Source: Rhodococcus globerulus NBRC 14531 (lineage in GTDB: Bacteria > Actinomycetota > Actinomycetes > Mycobacteriales > Mycobacteriaceae). From it: 64,000 bases of DNA. Under the pieces are notes generated by a model that searched no databases, was not told where the DNA came from, and saw nothing but the letters and a program-made list of their open reading frames with translations. The position numbers and the translations under genes were made by a program. This document shows positions 47,474-55,971 of the stretch, in pieces. Numbering within the stretch: position 1 is the stretch's first letter; each line of letters begins with the position of its first letter. The stretch covers positions 558,001 through 622,000 of the forward strand of contig NZ_BCWX01000002.1 in assembly GCF_001894805.1 (NCBI RefSeq). Direction: 5' to 3'.

Positions 47474-49018
47474 ATGGCCGACAGCGATCTCACTGCACCG
47501 AATGCCGATCCGTCGGCGCTCAACGCCGCCCGTCGGACCCGCGAATGGGACGAACTCTCACGCGGAAGTTCTGTGGATCTTCTGGTTATCGGCGGCGGAA
47601 TCACCGGTGTCGGTGTGGCTTTGGACGCCGCGACGCGTGGCCTGAGCGTTGTGTTGGTGGACAAGCACGACCTGGCCTTCGGTACCAGTCGGTGGAGTTC
47701 CAAGCTCGCTCACGGCGGACTTCGGTATCTTGCGTCGGGAAATATCGGTATTGCCCGTGAGAGTGCAGTCGAACGCGGAATCCTGATGACTCGAACGGCG
47801 CCGCATCTCGTACGGGCGATGCCGCAACTCGTACCGTTGCTCCCGCAGACGTCGTTCTTCGGAAAGTCTCTGGTGCGTACCGGGTTTCTAGCCGGTGACG
47901 TATTGCGGGCAACGGCTCGGACACCGTCGTCGGTGTTGCCTCGCTCGCGCGCGGTGAGCGCGTCTCGGGCACGGGAGTTGGTGCCGGCGGTACGGCAGGC
48001 GGACCTTCGCGGTGCGCTGACGGCCTACGACGGTCAGTTGATCGACGACGCTCGACTGGTTGTGAACATCGCCCGCACAGCGGCATCTTTCGGTGCTCGG
48101 ATTCTGACCAGGGTGGGTGCCTACGAGGTGTCCGGTACGTCCGCGACGTTGCGAGACGAGTTGACCGGAACCGAGTTTCTGCTGCGGGCTCGGACAGTGG
48201 TCAACGCGACGGGCGTGTGGGCAGATCAGGTGGATCCCAGTATCACCCTGCGTCCGAGTCGCGGCACGCATCTGGTGCTCGACGCGAAATCGCTGGGTAA
48301 TCCCACTGCCGCACTGACGGTTCCGATTCCGGGTGAGACCAATCGGTTTGTCTTCGCGTTGCCGGCGCAACTCGGCCGGATCTATCTCGGTTTGACCGAC
48401 GAAGCGGCGCCCGGCCCCGTACCCGACGTACCGCAAGCGTCGGACGCGGAAGTGGATTTCCTTCTCGCTACGGTCAATACGGCTTTGGAAGTTCCGTTGA
48501 CCCGGGCCGATGTGCTCGGCACTTTTGCGGGTTTGCGACCGTTGCTCGATACCGGCGGGGGATCGACTGCTGACCTGTCGCGTAATCACGCGGTGGTCCG
48601 GTCGGCAACCGATGTGATCACGGTTGTCGGTGGCAAGCTCACGACGTATCGCAAGATGGCGGAAGACGCCGTCGACTGCGCGGTCGAAGCGGGCGGATTG
48701 AACGCGGGTCCGTGCCGAACGCGCAACCTGCCGTTGGTCGGTGCCGCGTCGCGCGCTGTGTTGGACCAGGTTAGAGCGCCCGCCGGGCTGGTGGCGCGGT
48801 ACGGCACCGAAGCAGAAGCGGTGGTCGGGTTGGGCGATGACGGACTTCGTCAGGTAGCCGGGCTGGATATCTGCGCCGCCGAACTCGCCTTCGCGGTGTC
48901 TCACGAGGGGGCACTCGACGTGGACGATCTCCTGGATCGTCGGACGCGTATCGGTCTGGTGGCTTCCGATCGTGAACGTGCCTTGCCGGAGGCGGAGCAG
49001 GCATTCCGGGCGGTATGA
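47474..49018 (+). CDS. glpD: Glycerol-3-phosphate dehydrogenase (FAD-dependent)
   Basis: 514 residues. Membrane-associated flavoenzyme oxidising sn-glycerol-3-phosphate to dihydroxyacetone phosphate and reducing quinone. The FAD-binding GGGITGVGVALDAATRGLSV is at the N-terminus, with TSRWSSKLAHGGLRYL (substrate/FAD loop) and a C-terminal DAO_C domain (VSHEGALDVDDLLDRRTRIG). It feeds electrons to the same menaquinone pool as the Nuo complex. Closely follows the TetR gene, suggesting a dedicated regulator. Confidence 0.93.
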   Translation: MADSDLTAPNADPSALNAARRTREWDELSRGSSVDLLVIGGGITGVGVALDAATRGLSVVLVDKHDLAFGTSRWSSKLAHGGLRYLASGNIGIARESAVERGILMTRTAPHLVRAMPQLVPLLPQTSFFGKSLVRTGFLAGDVLRATARTPSSVLPRSRAVSASRARELVPAVRQADLRGALTAYDGQLIDDARLVVNIARTAASFGARILTRVGAYEVSGTSATLRDELTGTEFLLRARTVVNATGVWADQVDPSITLRPSRGTHLVLDAKSLGNPTAALTVPIPGETNRFVFALPAQLGRIYLGLTDEAAPGPVPDVPQASDAEVDFLLATVNTALEVPLTRADVLGTFAGLRPLLDTGGGSTADLSRNHAVVRSATDVITVVGGKLTTYRKMAEDAVDCAVEAGGLNAGPCRTRNLPLVGAASRAVLDQVRAPAGLVARYGTEAEAVVGLGDDGLRQVAGLDICAAELAFAVSHEGALDVDDLLDRRTRIGLVASDRERALPEAEQAFRAV

Positions 49019-49050
49019 CCGGTCGTTGTGGCGTGTGACACGCTGATGCG

Positions 49051-50214
49051 GTGCGAGTAGCCGTTGTTGCCGGGCCGGACCCGGGTCATGCTTTTCCCGC
49101 AATAGCGTTGTCGCTGGCGCTGATCGCCGCGGGCGACGAGCCGATCCTGTTTACCGGGTCGAGATGGGTGGAGAAGGCCCGTGCTGCGGGAGTGAACACC
49201 GAACCTCTCAAAGGCTTGGCGCCGAGGCCCGGCGACGACGACCTTGACGCCGGTGCGCGGATACACTCGCGGGCGGCGTACATCTCGACCGAACTGCTGC
49301 CCGATCTGAAAGCGGTAGCCCCGGATCTGGTGGTCTCGGACATCCTCACTGCCGGAGGTGGATTGGCTGCCGAGCGACTGGGAATTCCGTGGGTGGAGCT
49401 CTCGCCTCATCCGCTGTACTCGCCGTCCCGAGGCCTGCCGCCCATCGGGAGCGGGTTGGCTCCCGGCGTCGGGCTGCGCGGACGCCTGCGCGACACGGTG
49501 ATGCGAGCGGCAACGGGTCGTTCGATCAAACAAGGACTGGCTCAGCGATCCGAGGCGCGCGTCGGAGTCGGACTTCCCGCAGTAGATCCAGGTCCACATG
49601 CACGATTGATCGCGACGATTCCAGCGCTGGAAGTTCCGCGGCCGGATTGGCCTGCCCACGCGCACGTCGTCGGGCCGCTGTTGTGGGAACCGACTCGCGA
49701 GATTCTGGAACCGCCGCCAGGTTCGGAACCGTTGGTCATGGTGGCGCCGTCGACCGCGCATACCGGTGCGGTGGGAATGCTCGAGCAGACCGTCGACGGC
49801 CTGGAAGGGTCAGGGCTGCGGCTGATCGCGTCGGTTCTCGACGGTTCGGACGCGCTGTATCCGGATTGGGTTCGTGCCGGGCTCGGCCGCCAGGACGTGA
49901 TGCTGCGCGACGCTTCGGTTCTGGTGTGCGGAGGTGGGCACGGAATGCTGGCGAAGGCTCTGTCGGCCGGCGTGCCGACGGTGGTTGTTCCCGGCGGCGG
50001 CGATCAGTGGGAGTTGGCCAATCGTGCCGCTCGCGCCGGTAGTGCGGTGATCGTACGACCGGCTGATGCCGGATCCATCAGGGACGCAGTACTGCAGGTT
50101 CTTTCCCAGCGCAGCTTCGCCGACGCGGCCGGCGCTGCTGCGGCGACGGCATCCGACGTCCGCGACCCGGTGGCGGTGTGCCGGGAAGTTGTGGCCGGGG
50201 GAGTGGCGGCCTGA
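49051..50214 (+). CDS. Glycosyltransferase, GT1-like (Rv2739c-type)
   Basis: 387 residues, GT-B fold. The N-terminal nucleotide-fold opens VAVVAGPDPGHAFPAIALSL, and the C-terminal donor-binding part carries VMLRDASVLVCGGGHGMLAK and PTVVVPGGGDQWELANRAAR, the region that binds the NDP-sugar in macrolide-type glycosyltransferases. Position just before the DUF3046 gene and recA matches M. tuberculosis Rv2739c. GTG start. The acceptor is unknown. Confidence 0.8.
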   Translation: MRVAVVAGPDPGHAFPAIALSLALIAAGDEPILFTGSRWVEKARAAGVNTEPLKGLAPRPGDDDLDAGARIHSRAAYISTELLPDLKAVAPDLVVSDILTAGGGLAAERLGIPWVELSPHPLYSPSRGLPPIGSGLAPGVGLRGRLRDTVMRAATGRSIKQGLAQRSEARVGVGLPAVDPGPHARLIATIPALEVPRPDWPAHAHVVGPLLWEPTREILEPPPGSEPLVMVAPSTAHTGAVGMLEQTVDGLEGSGLRLIASVLDGSDALYPDWVRAGLGRQDVMLRDASVLVCGGGHGMLAKALSAGVPTVVVPGGGDQWELANRAARAGSAVIVRPADAGSIRDAVLQVLSQRSFADAAGAAAATASDVRDPVAVCREVVAGGVAA

Positions 50215-50248
50215 CCTGTGCGGAGTGTGCACAGCTGCCTGGGTGGAC

Positions 50249-50254
50249 TACCGT
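50249..50254 (+). promoter_or_regulatory. -10 box, leaderless start of DUF3046 gene
   Basis: TACCGT ends 7 nt before GTG 50262. Confidence 0.4.
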
Positions 50255-50261
50255 GGCGCCC

Positions 50262-50456
50262 GTGCGATTGACCGAGTTTCACGAATTGGTACGAGAAGAG
50301 TTCGGGCAGGTACGAGGTGACTCGATGCTGCTCGACCACGTCATCCTGAGCCTTGGCGGACTGACTGCCGCAGAGGCTATCGAGGCAGGCCAGGACCCCC
50401 GCGAGGTGTGGCGAGCGTTGTGCGCGGAGTTCGACGTGCCGCCGTCGCGTCGCTAG
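50262..50456 (+). CDS. DUF3046 protein (Rv2738c-type)
   Basis: 64 residues, three helices. It starts RLTEFHELVREEFGQVRGDS and ends in DPREVWRALCAEFDVPPSRR, which is nearly the whole DUF3046 pattern. The family is restricted to Actinobacteria and almost always lies just upstream of recA; its role is unknown. GTG 50262 fits a leaderless promoter and the family N-terminus. Confidence 0.85.
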   Translation: MRLTEFHELVREEFGQVRGDSMLLDHVILSLGGLTAAEAIEAGQDPREVWRALCAEFDVPPSRR

Positions 50457-50490
50457 TTTGTTTCGGCAATGTTCGATCCTTGCCTGTGTT

Positions 50491-50513
50491 TCGAACAGAT
50501 GTTCGTCTATGCT
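50491..50513 (+). promoter_or_regulatory. recA: LexA box and promoter of recA
   Basis: TCGAACAGATGTTCGT (50491-50506) matches the Gram-positive/actinobacterial SOS box TCGAAC-N4-GTTCGA at all but one position. A TATGCT -10 box (50508-50513) follows at once, so bound LexA would sit between -35 and -10. The recA leader would be about 130 nt. Confidence 0.8.
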
Positions 50514-50649
50514 GAGTGTGTTCGGTGGTAACTGCCGCTTCCGCGACTGCAGGGTTCGAGTGGGTCGGCACGATGAATCAAAAGTTTGTCGGTAGCCGGA
50601 TCTACTCTGATCGCAACACCACTGAAGAGACTTGAGAATGGGGATCACG

Positions 50650-51687
50650 ATGGCACCACAGGCACCAGATCGGGACAAGGCGCTCGACCTCGCGTTGGCG
50701 CAGATCGACAAGAATTTCGGCAAGGGTTCGGTGATGCGCTTGGGCGAAGGCGTTCGCCAGCCCATCGCGGTGATCCCCACGGGTTCCATCGCGCTCGATG
50801 TCGCGCTGGGCATCGGCGGCCTGCCTCGTGGTCGAGTCGTCGAGATCTACGGCCCGGAATCCTCGGGTAAGACCACCGTTGCATTGCACGCAGTTGCCAA
50901 TGCGCAGGCCAACGGCGGCATCGCTGCATTCATCGACGCGGAACACGCACTCGATCCGGATTACGCGGCCAAGTTGGGTGTCGATACCGACGCACTGCTG
51001 GTCTCCCAGCCCGATACCGGTGAGCAGGCGCTCGAGATCACCGACATGTTGATCCGCTCCGGCGCTCTCGACATCATCGTTGTCGACTCCGTGGCAGCGC
51101 TTGTTCCCCGCGCTGAAATCGAAGGCGAAATGGGTGACAGCCACGTCGGTCTCCAGGCTCGTTTGATGAGCCAGGCACTGCGAAAGATCACCGGTGCCAT
51201 GAACAACTCGGGCACCACCGTCATCTTCATCAACCAGCTTCGCGAGAAGATCGGTGTGATGTTCGGTTCACCCGAAACCACCACTGGTGGTAAGGCTTTG
51301 AAGTTCTATGCGTCTGTCCGTCTGGACATCCGCCGTATCGAGACGCTCAAGGACGGTACCGACGCAGTCGGTAACCGCACCCGCGTCAAGGTGGTCAAGA
51401 ACAAGGTCGCTCCGCCGTTCAAGCAGGCCGAGTTCGACATCCTCTACGGCCAGGGCATCAGCAAGGAAGGCTCGCTCATCGACATGGGTGTCGAGCACGG
51501 GTTCATCCGTAAGTCCGGCTCCTGGTACACCTACGAAGGCGACCAGTTGGGTCAGGGCAAGGAAAACGCTCGAAAGTTCTTGCTGGAGAACACCGATATC
51601 CGTGACGAGATCGAGAAGAAGATCAAGGAAAAGCTGGGTATCGGTGCCGATGTCACCGCTACCGATGAAGCTCCCGCCGACTTCTGA
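50650..51687 (+). CDS. recA: Recombinase RecA
   Basis: 345 residues, full length and without the intein that interrupts recA in M. tuberculosis. Walker [15 protein letters not shown], Walker [21 protein letters not shown], and the L2/DNA loop [20 protein letters not shown] are intact. Functions in homologous recombination and triggers LexA self-cleavage. ATG 50650 is preceded by GGGGA 6 nt upstream; an upstream in-frame TTG (50632) is not needed. Confidence 0.97.
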   Translation: MAPQAPDRDKALDLALAQIDKNFGKGSVMRLGEGVRQPIAVIPTGSIALDVALGIGGLPRGRVVEIYGPESSGKTTVALHAVANAQANGGIAAFIDAEHALDPDYAAKLGVDTDALLVSQPDTGEQALEITDMLIRSGALDIIVVDSVAALVPRAEIEGEMGDSHVGLQARLMSQALRKITGAMNNSGTTVIFINQLREKIGVMFGSPETTTGGKALKFYASVRLDIRRIETLKDGTDAVGNRTRVKVVKNKVAPPFKQAEFDILYGQGISKEGSLIDMGVEHGFIRKSGSWYTYEGDQLGQGKENARKFLLENTDIRDEIEKKIKEKLGIGADVTATDEAPADF

Positions 51688-51695
51688 TCCCTGTC

Positions 51696-52307
51696 ATGGA
51701 GTACATCGACGATGACGGTGGCAGCGACACCGGTTATCGAAGGTCTCGCTCGCGGTCCGATCGGGCGGGCAGCCGTGGTGGCAGCGATCACCGCGGCGAA
51801 CGCAGGCAGCGCGGCGAAGGTACACAGCGCGCCGAGGGTGGCACGGAGGCGCAGGCAAAGGATGCTTGCCTGCGCCTCCTGAGTGACCGCGCGCGCAGTC
51901 GGTCCGAGTTGGAAAAGAAGCTGATCAGCCGGGGATACGAGACCGACATTATTACTCGGGCACTCGATCGTCTCCAGGAGATCGGTCTCATCGACGACGC
52001 GGATTTTGCCAACCAGTGGGTGCATTCACGTCACACCTATTCGGGCAAAGGCAAGAAGGCGTTGGCCGTCGAACTTCGACTCAAGGGCGTCGATCAGGAT
52101 GTGGCAACTGAAGCGTTGTCGCAGATCGATGCAGAAGACGAGCGCGAGCGGGCAGCTGATCTCGTTCGAAAGAAGTTGCGCAACAAGCCGGTCGACGATC
52201 GCGACAAGGTGATGAGACGTCTGGTGGCGATGCTTGCGCGCAAGGGCTACTCGGCGAGCATGTCGTACGAGGTCGTCAAAGCCGAGATGGCTGCCGCGGA
52301 GCCGTAG
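51696..52307 (+). CDS. recX: Regulatory protein RecX
   Basis: 203 residues. Binds RecA filaments and limits recombination. Three helical RecX repeats follow a disordered Arg/Gly/Ser-rich N-terminal 50 residues: ACLRLLSDRARSRSELEKKL; GLIDDADFANQWVHSRH; GKKALAVELRLKGVDQDVA. It starts 8 nt after the recA stop and is co-transcribed. Its last codons and stop are contained in the first unit of a 25-bp tandem repeat. Confidence 0.92.
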   Translation: MEYIDDDGGSDTGYRRSRSRSDRAGSRGGSDHRGERRQRGEGTQRAEGGTEAQAKDACLRLLSDRARSRSELEKKLISRGYETDIITRALDRLQEIGLIDDADFANQWVHSRHTYSGKGKKALAVELRLKGVDQDVATEALSQIDAEDERERAADLVRKKLRNKPVDDRDKVMRRLVAMLARKGYSASMSYEVVKAEMAAAEP

Positions 52308-52369
52308 GCGACAAAACTATGCGGAGCCGTAGGCGACAAAACTACGCGGAGCCGTAGCAACAAAATTAG
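52297..52369 (+). repeat. 25-bp tandem repeat covering the recX stop codon
   Basis: The unit CGGAGCCGTAGGCGACAAAA plus five bases occurs at 52297-52321 and 52322-52346, and a degenerate third copy at 52347-52369. The first unit holds the last recX codons (Glu-Pro-stop). The second copy differs by one base near its end, so the duplication looks recent. Confidence 0.9.
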
Positions 52370-52411
52370 AAGCGGGGTGTGTCACCGAATTCGGTGACAC
52401 ACCCCGCTTCT
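52368..52411. terminator. 22-bp-arm perfect palindrome terminator between recX and gluD
   Basis: The 44-bp segment is completely self-complementary (arms 52368-52389 and 52390-52411, beginning AGAAGCGGGGTGTGTCACCG). It lies between the convergent recX and gluD genes and should terminate both. The loop is formed by the central GAATTC. Confidence 0.85.
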
Positions 52412-52440
52412 GGTGTCGGTGAAGCAATAGGTCGATCAGT

Positions 52441-53337
52441 TCACGGCTTGGTCAGATCCATTCCCGGAACCGACACCGCAACATCGGCGACAGGCGGAGC
52501 GATCGGGCCCTTGCCCTTTCGCTTTCCGGACCTCAGTCGTTTCTCGACCTTGGTTGCCAGGTAAGTCAGCGAAGAGTTCAAGATGATCATGATGACAGCA
52601 GCCACCATGAGCGCCGGCAGGTAGTTCTGGAACGCAGCACCCAGCTGGGTGGACTGTCGAACAAGTTCGGTGTAGCCGATGATGTAACCCAGAGCTGAAT
52701 CCTTGAGCGCAACAACCATTTGCGATATCAGTGCGGGGAGCATGGTTGTGACTGCTTGGGGTAGCAAGATTGTCACCATGATTTGAGATTTGCGCATACC
52801 GAGAGCTTTGGCGGCTTCACTTTGTCCGCGGGGGAGTGAGTTGATTCCCGAGCGTACGATTTCCGCGATCACCGATCCGTTGTAGAGCGTCAAGCTCACC
52901 ACGACGGCCGTAAGCGCCAAGTAGTCGAGTTTCACGATCTTGTATTCGGCAAGAACGGCGTACATGAAGATGATCAGCAGAAGCACGGGAATCGCACGGA
53001 ACAATTCCACGATGACACCACTGATAATTCGCACAACGCGGTGATCGGACAATCTGCCGATTCCGAGAATTGCGCCGAGGATCAGTGCAAGCACGATGGA
53101 CAGTGCTGCCGCAATCAAGGTGCCCTTGATGCCGGGAAGCAGATACGTCGTCCAGACGTTCGCCTGCAGGAACGGATCCCATTTGGCGGAGGTCAGCTGC
53201 CCCTTGTCGTCGAGCGCGCGGTACACGACATACGCGATGGTGAGGGCGAGGACGGCTACGACAACCGAAGCGAATCGGTACAGTGCCCGTGCCTTCGGGC
53301 CGGGTGCGTCGTAGAGAACCGTTGCTTGCTTAGTCAT
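52441..53337 (-). CDS. gluD: Glutamate ABC transporter permease GluD
   Basis: 298 residues, His/Glu/Gln/Arg/opine-type permease. Five to six membrane helices with the EAA loop SLPRGQSEAAKALGMRKSQI contacting the ATPase. An Arg/Lys-rich C-terminal tail (KVEKRLRSGKRKGKGP) is specific to corynebacterial-type GluD. Its ATG overlaps the gluC stop (ATGA). Forms the channel with GluC. Confidence 0.9.
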   Translation of the reverse strand: MTKQATVLYDAPGPKARALYRFASVVVAVLALTIAYVVYRALDDKGQLTSAKWDPFLQANVWTTYLLPGIKGTLIAAALSIVLALILGAILGIGRLSDHRVVRIISGVIVELFRAIPVLLLIIFMYAVLAEYKIVKLDYLALTAVVVSLTLYNGSVIAEIVRSGINSLPRGQSEAAKALGMRKSQIMVTILLPQAVTTMLPALISQMVVALKDSALGYIIGYTELVRQSTQLGAAFQNYLPALMVAAVIMIILNSSLTYLATKVEKRLRSGKRKGKGPIAPPVADVAVSVPGMDLTKP

Positions 53338-54014
53338 CGTGCGACCTCGAATTTCTTGGCGAGCTTACCGAAGAGCAATCCTGTCGGCAGGGTCAAGATG
53401 ACAAAGCCGACTGCAAAGATTCCTGCGGTCACGAAGAGTGCGGCTTCGTTTTCGAGAATCTCCTTCATCAATTTCGATGCCTCGGACACGCCGATGACGG
53501 CGGCGACGGTGGAGTTCTTGGTCAGAGCAATCAGGACGCTACCGAGCGGTGCGATCACAGCGCGGAAAGCCTGCGGAAGAACGATGAGTCGGAGGTTCTG
53601 CAGGAAGGTCAACCCGAGGGACCGTCCTGCTTCTGCCTGTCCGGCATGGACGGTGTTGATTCCGGCGCGGATCGACTCGCACACAAACGACGCGGTGTAG
53701 ACGCTCAGTCCGAGGACGGCCAAGCGGAAGTTGTTGTCGATCACGAAGGTTGACGAACTGGTCGATGCGAGGCTGATGTCGAGAGTTTGGTACAGACCGA
53801 ACACACAAAAGAGCAGGATCAGGGTGAGCGGCGTATTGCGGAAGACAGTGACGTAGGCGGCGCCGAGGAATCGGGCGACAGGTACGGGAGACACCCGCAT
53901 CGCGGCAACAATCACTCCGAGTATCAATGCGCCGATCGCCGAGAAGATCGTGAGCTGGATCGTGGTCCAGAACGCTTCGAGGATCTGGCTTCCGTAATCG
54001 TCGAGTATTTTCAC
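53334..54014 (-). CDS. gluC: Glutamate ABC transporter permease GluC
   Basis: 226 residues, membrane-spanning throughout. The permease signature NTVHAGQAEAGRSLGLTFLQ (EAA loop) and VFRNTPLTLILLFCVFGLY are characteristic of amino-acid ABC permeases. It is separated from gluB by a 100-bp gap containing a strong hairpin, so it is less tightly linked than gluC-gluD. Confidence 0.9.
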   Translation of the reverse strand: MKILDDYGSQILEAFWTTIQLTIFSAIGALILGVIVAAMRVSPVPVARFLGAAYVTVFRNTPLTLILLFCVFGLYQTLDISLASTSSSTFVIDNNFRLAVLGLSVYTASFVCESIRAGINTVHAGQAEAGRSLGLTFLQNLRLIVLPQAFRAVIAPLGSVLIALTKNSTVAAVIGVSEASKLMKEILENEAALFVTAGIFAVGFVILTLPTGLLFGKLAKKFEVAR

Positions 54015-54057
54015 TTACGGTCTCCCCAGTTCATGGGTCGTTGTTGAAAGTGCTTGC

Positions 54058-54093
54058 CCAGGTGGGGTTTCCGTACATGGAAACCCCACCTGG
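54058..54093 (-). terminator. Intercistronic hairpin between gluB and gluC
   Basis: A 15-bp perfect stem (CCAGGTGGGGTTTCC at 54058-54072 with its complement at 54079-54093, 6-nt loop) lies 22 nt after the gluB stop. It probably acts as a partial terminator or 3'-end stabiliser, making the binding protein more abundant than the permeases. Confidence 0.65.
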
Positions 54094-54114
54094 AATGGCT
54101 ACTGCTCAGTTGGA

Positions 54115-54951
54115 TCAGTACCGGTCGACAGTGGGCGGAGCGGGCATCGTGTAACCGGACGGGCCGACCGTCTCGGTGAATGCTTCTGCCCACGCTCCGG
54201 AAGAGATCATCTTCTCGATGGCATCGTTGATCTTGCCGCGGCCTTCGGAATCGTCCTTGGCCAAGCCGATTCCGTAATTTTCGGTCGTGAACGGCTCACC
54301 GGCGATACGGAATGCACCGGGGGACTGTGCCGCGTAGCCGGCGAGAATGATGTCGTCGGTCGTGACTGCGTCGACCTTGCCGTTGCGCAGCGCTTCGACG
54401 CACGCCGAGTAGGTGTCGAATTCCTGGAGCTGGACGTCCTTGGCGTAGGTGTCCTTCACCTTCTGGGCGGGGGTGGACCCAGCCACCGAGCACAGGATCT
54501 TGCCACCGTTCAGTGATTCGGGACCGGTGATGTCGGTGTTGTCCGCATTGACGAGCAGTGACTGGCCGGCGACGAAGTACGGTCCGGCGAAGCCGACCTT
54601 TTCCTTACGTGCGTCGGTGATGGAGTACGTCGCGACGATGTAGTCGACCTCGCCGTTCTGGATCAACGTCTCACGCTGGGCGGACGGTGACTCCTTGAAC
54701 GTGATGTTCTCGGGCTTGACGCCCAATTCGTTTGCAACGTACTTCGCGACCTCGACGTCGAAACCGGTGTACGTGCCGTCCGCGTTGCGCAGGCCGAGTC
54801 CTGGCTGGTCGAACTTGATGCCGATGGTGAGCTTGCCGTCAGCGGCGTTCTCGCTGACCGTCTTGCTCTCCTCGCCGCCGCCGCAGGCGGTGGCTGCGAA
54901 TGCAATGGCCATGATTCCGATTCCGAAACGGACGGAACGATTGATCTTCAT
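54115..54951 (-). CDS. gluB: Glutamate-binding lipoprotein GluB
   Basis: 278 residues, solute-binding family 3. The signal peptide ends in the lipobox AATAC (Cys23). The fold shows KLTIGIKFDQPGLGLRNADG, TYTGFDVEVAKYVANELG and a ligand-site Arg region (QRETLIQNGEVDYIVATYSI). It delivers glutamate to GluCD. The extra C-terminal helix ends SGYTMPAPPTVDRY. Together with gluA upstream it forms the first half of the operon. Confidence 0.92.
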   Translation of the reverse strand: MKINRSVRFGIGIMAIAFAATACGGGEESKTVSENAADGKLTIGIKFDQPGLGLRNADGTYTGFDVEVAKYVANELGVKPENITFKESPSAQRETLIQNGEVDYIVATYSITDARKEKVGFAGPYFVAGQSLLVNADNTDITGPESLNGGKILCSVAGSTPAQKVKDTYAKDVQLQEFDTYSACVEALRNGKVDAVTTDDIILAGYAAQSPGAFRIAGEPFTTENYGIGLAKDDSEGRGKINDAIEKMISSGAWAEAFTETVGPSGYTMPAPPTVDRY

Positions 54952-55029
54952 GGAGATCCTCTCAATTGTGTCGACATTCGAACTGTGCAGTCGAGACGGG
55001 TGTCTTGTGGACGTCGGTGCAGGAGTTGA

Positions 55030-55812
55030 TCAGTGAGTGAGGATCTTTCCGAGGAAGTCCTTGGCCCGATCCGACTTGGGGTGGGTGAAGAACTCTGTCG
55101 GGTTGGTGTCTTCGACGATCTGGCCGTCGGCCATGAACAGCACCCGATCGCCGGCCTTGCGGGCGAATCCCATCTCGTGGGTGACCACAAGCATGGTCAT
55201 GCCTTCCTTGGCGAGGGAGGTCATGACGTCGAGGACCTCGTTGACCATCTCGGGGTCAAGAGCGGAGGTCGGCTCGTCGAACAGCATCACCTTCGGCTGC
55301 ATCGCGAGCGCGCGAGCGATGGCGACACGCTGCTGCTGACCACCGGAAAGTTGTGCCGGGTACTTGTCGGCCTGATTGGCGATGCCGACCCGTTCGAGCA
55401 ACTGCAGTGCCGTCTTCTTGGCGTCTTCCTTCTTCGCCTTGCGGACCTTCATCGGTGCGAGCATGACGTTCTCGAGAATCGTCTTGTGCGCGAACAGGTT
55501 GAAAGACTGAAAGACCATGCCGACGTCGGCGCGAAGTGCGGCAAGGGCTTTGCCCTCCTCAGGGAGGGTTTTGCCGTCGACGGCGATGGTGCCTGAATCG
55601 ATGGGTTCGAGCCGGTTGATGGTTCGGCACAGTGTCGACTTACCGGAGCCCGACGGACCGAGGACGATCACTACTTGGCCCTTGGGTACCTCGAGATTGA
55701 CCTCTTGCAGGACGTGAAGTTCCCCGAAGTGTTTGTTCACCGAGGTCATCGAAATCATGGATGTGGAATCGCCGGAGGTAGTCGGCGTCGTCGCATCGTC
55801 GGCTTGGGTCAT
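55030..55812 (-). CDS. gluA: Glutamate ABC transporter ATP-binding protein GluA
   Basis: 260 residues. Walker [15 protein letters not shown], signature [17 protein letters not shown], Walker [15 protein letters not shown] and the switch His ([16 protein letters not shown]) are all intact. First gene of gluABCD. A TAAGGT -10-like box on the minus strand ends 8 nt before ATG 55812. The operon lies between recX and miaB, as in Corynebacterium. Confidence 0.93.
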   Translation of the reverse strand: MTQADDATTPTTSGDSTSMISMTSVNKHFGELHVLQEVNLEVPKGQVVIVLGPSGSGKSTLCRTINRLEPIDSGTIAVDGKTLPEEGKALAALRADVGMVFQSFNLFAHKTILENVMLAPMKVRKAKKEDAKKTALQLLERVGIANQADKYPAQLSGGQQQRVAIARALAMQPKVMLFDEPTSALDPEMVNEVLDVMTSLAKEGMTMLVVTHEMGFARKAGDRVLFMADGQIVEDTNPTEFFTHPKSDRAKDFLGKILTH

Positions 55813-55820
55813 AACCGAGA

Positions 55821-55826
55821 ACCTTA
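55821..55826 (-). promoter_or_regulatory. -10 box upstream of gluA
   Basis: TAAGGT on the minus strand, 8 nt before the start; with no ribosome site this suggests a leaderless glu message. Confidence 0.35.
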
Positions 55827-55960
55827 GGCGTAGTTTCCGTCTGTGCCCCGCATTTCGTCAGGGTTCCGCGTAACGGTAGTGAAAATTTTACGCCGTTGAC
55901 GTTTATGTGGCGCTTTGTCGGTTTACCTGGGCGTTATTACACGCCGTAGTGGACGTGAGC

Positions 55961-55966
55961 TAGGCT
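55961..55966 (+). promoter_or_regulatory. -10 box, leaderless start of miaB
   Basis: TAGGCT ends 5 nt before GTG 55972, with a TTACAC -35 candidate 18 nt upstream (55937-55942). Confidence 0.5.
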
Positions 55967-55971
55967 GAAGC

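Noticed and set aside
47888-49102. 404-codon open frame on the minus strand opposite glpD
   Set aside because: Antisense shadow of glpD; Arg/His-rich with no domain.
50650-51687. Intein in recA
   Set aside because: The gene is 345 codons with contiguous RecA motifs; no insertion.
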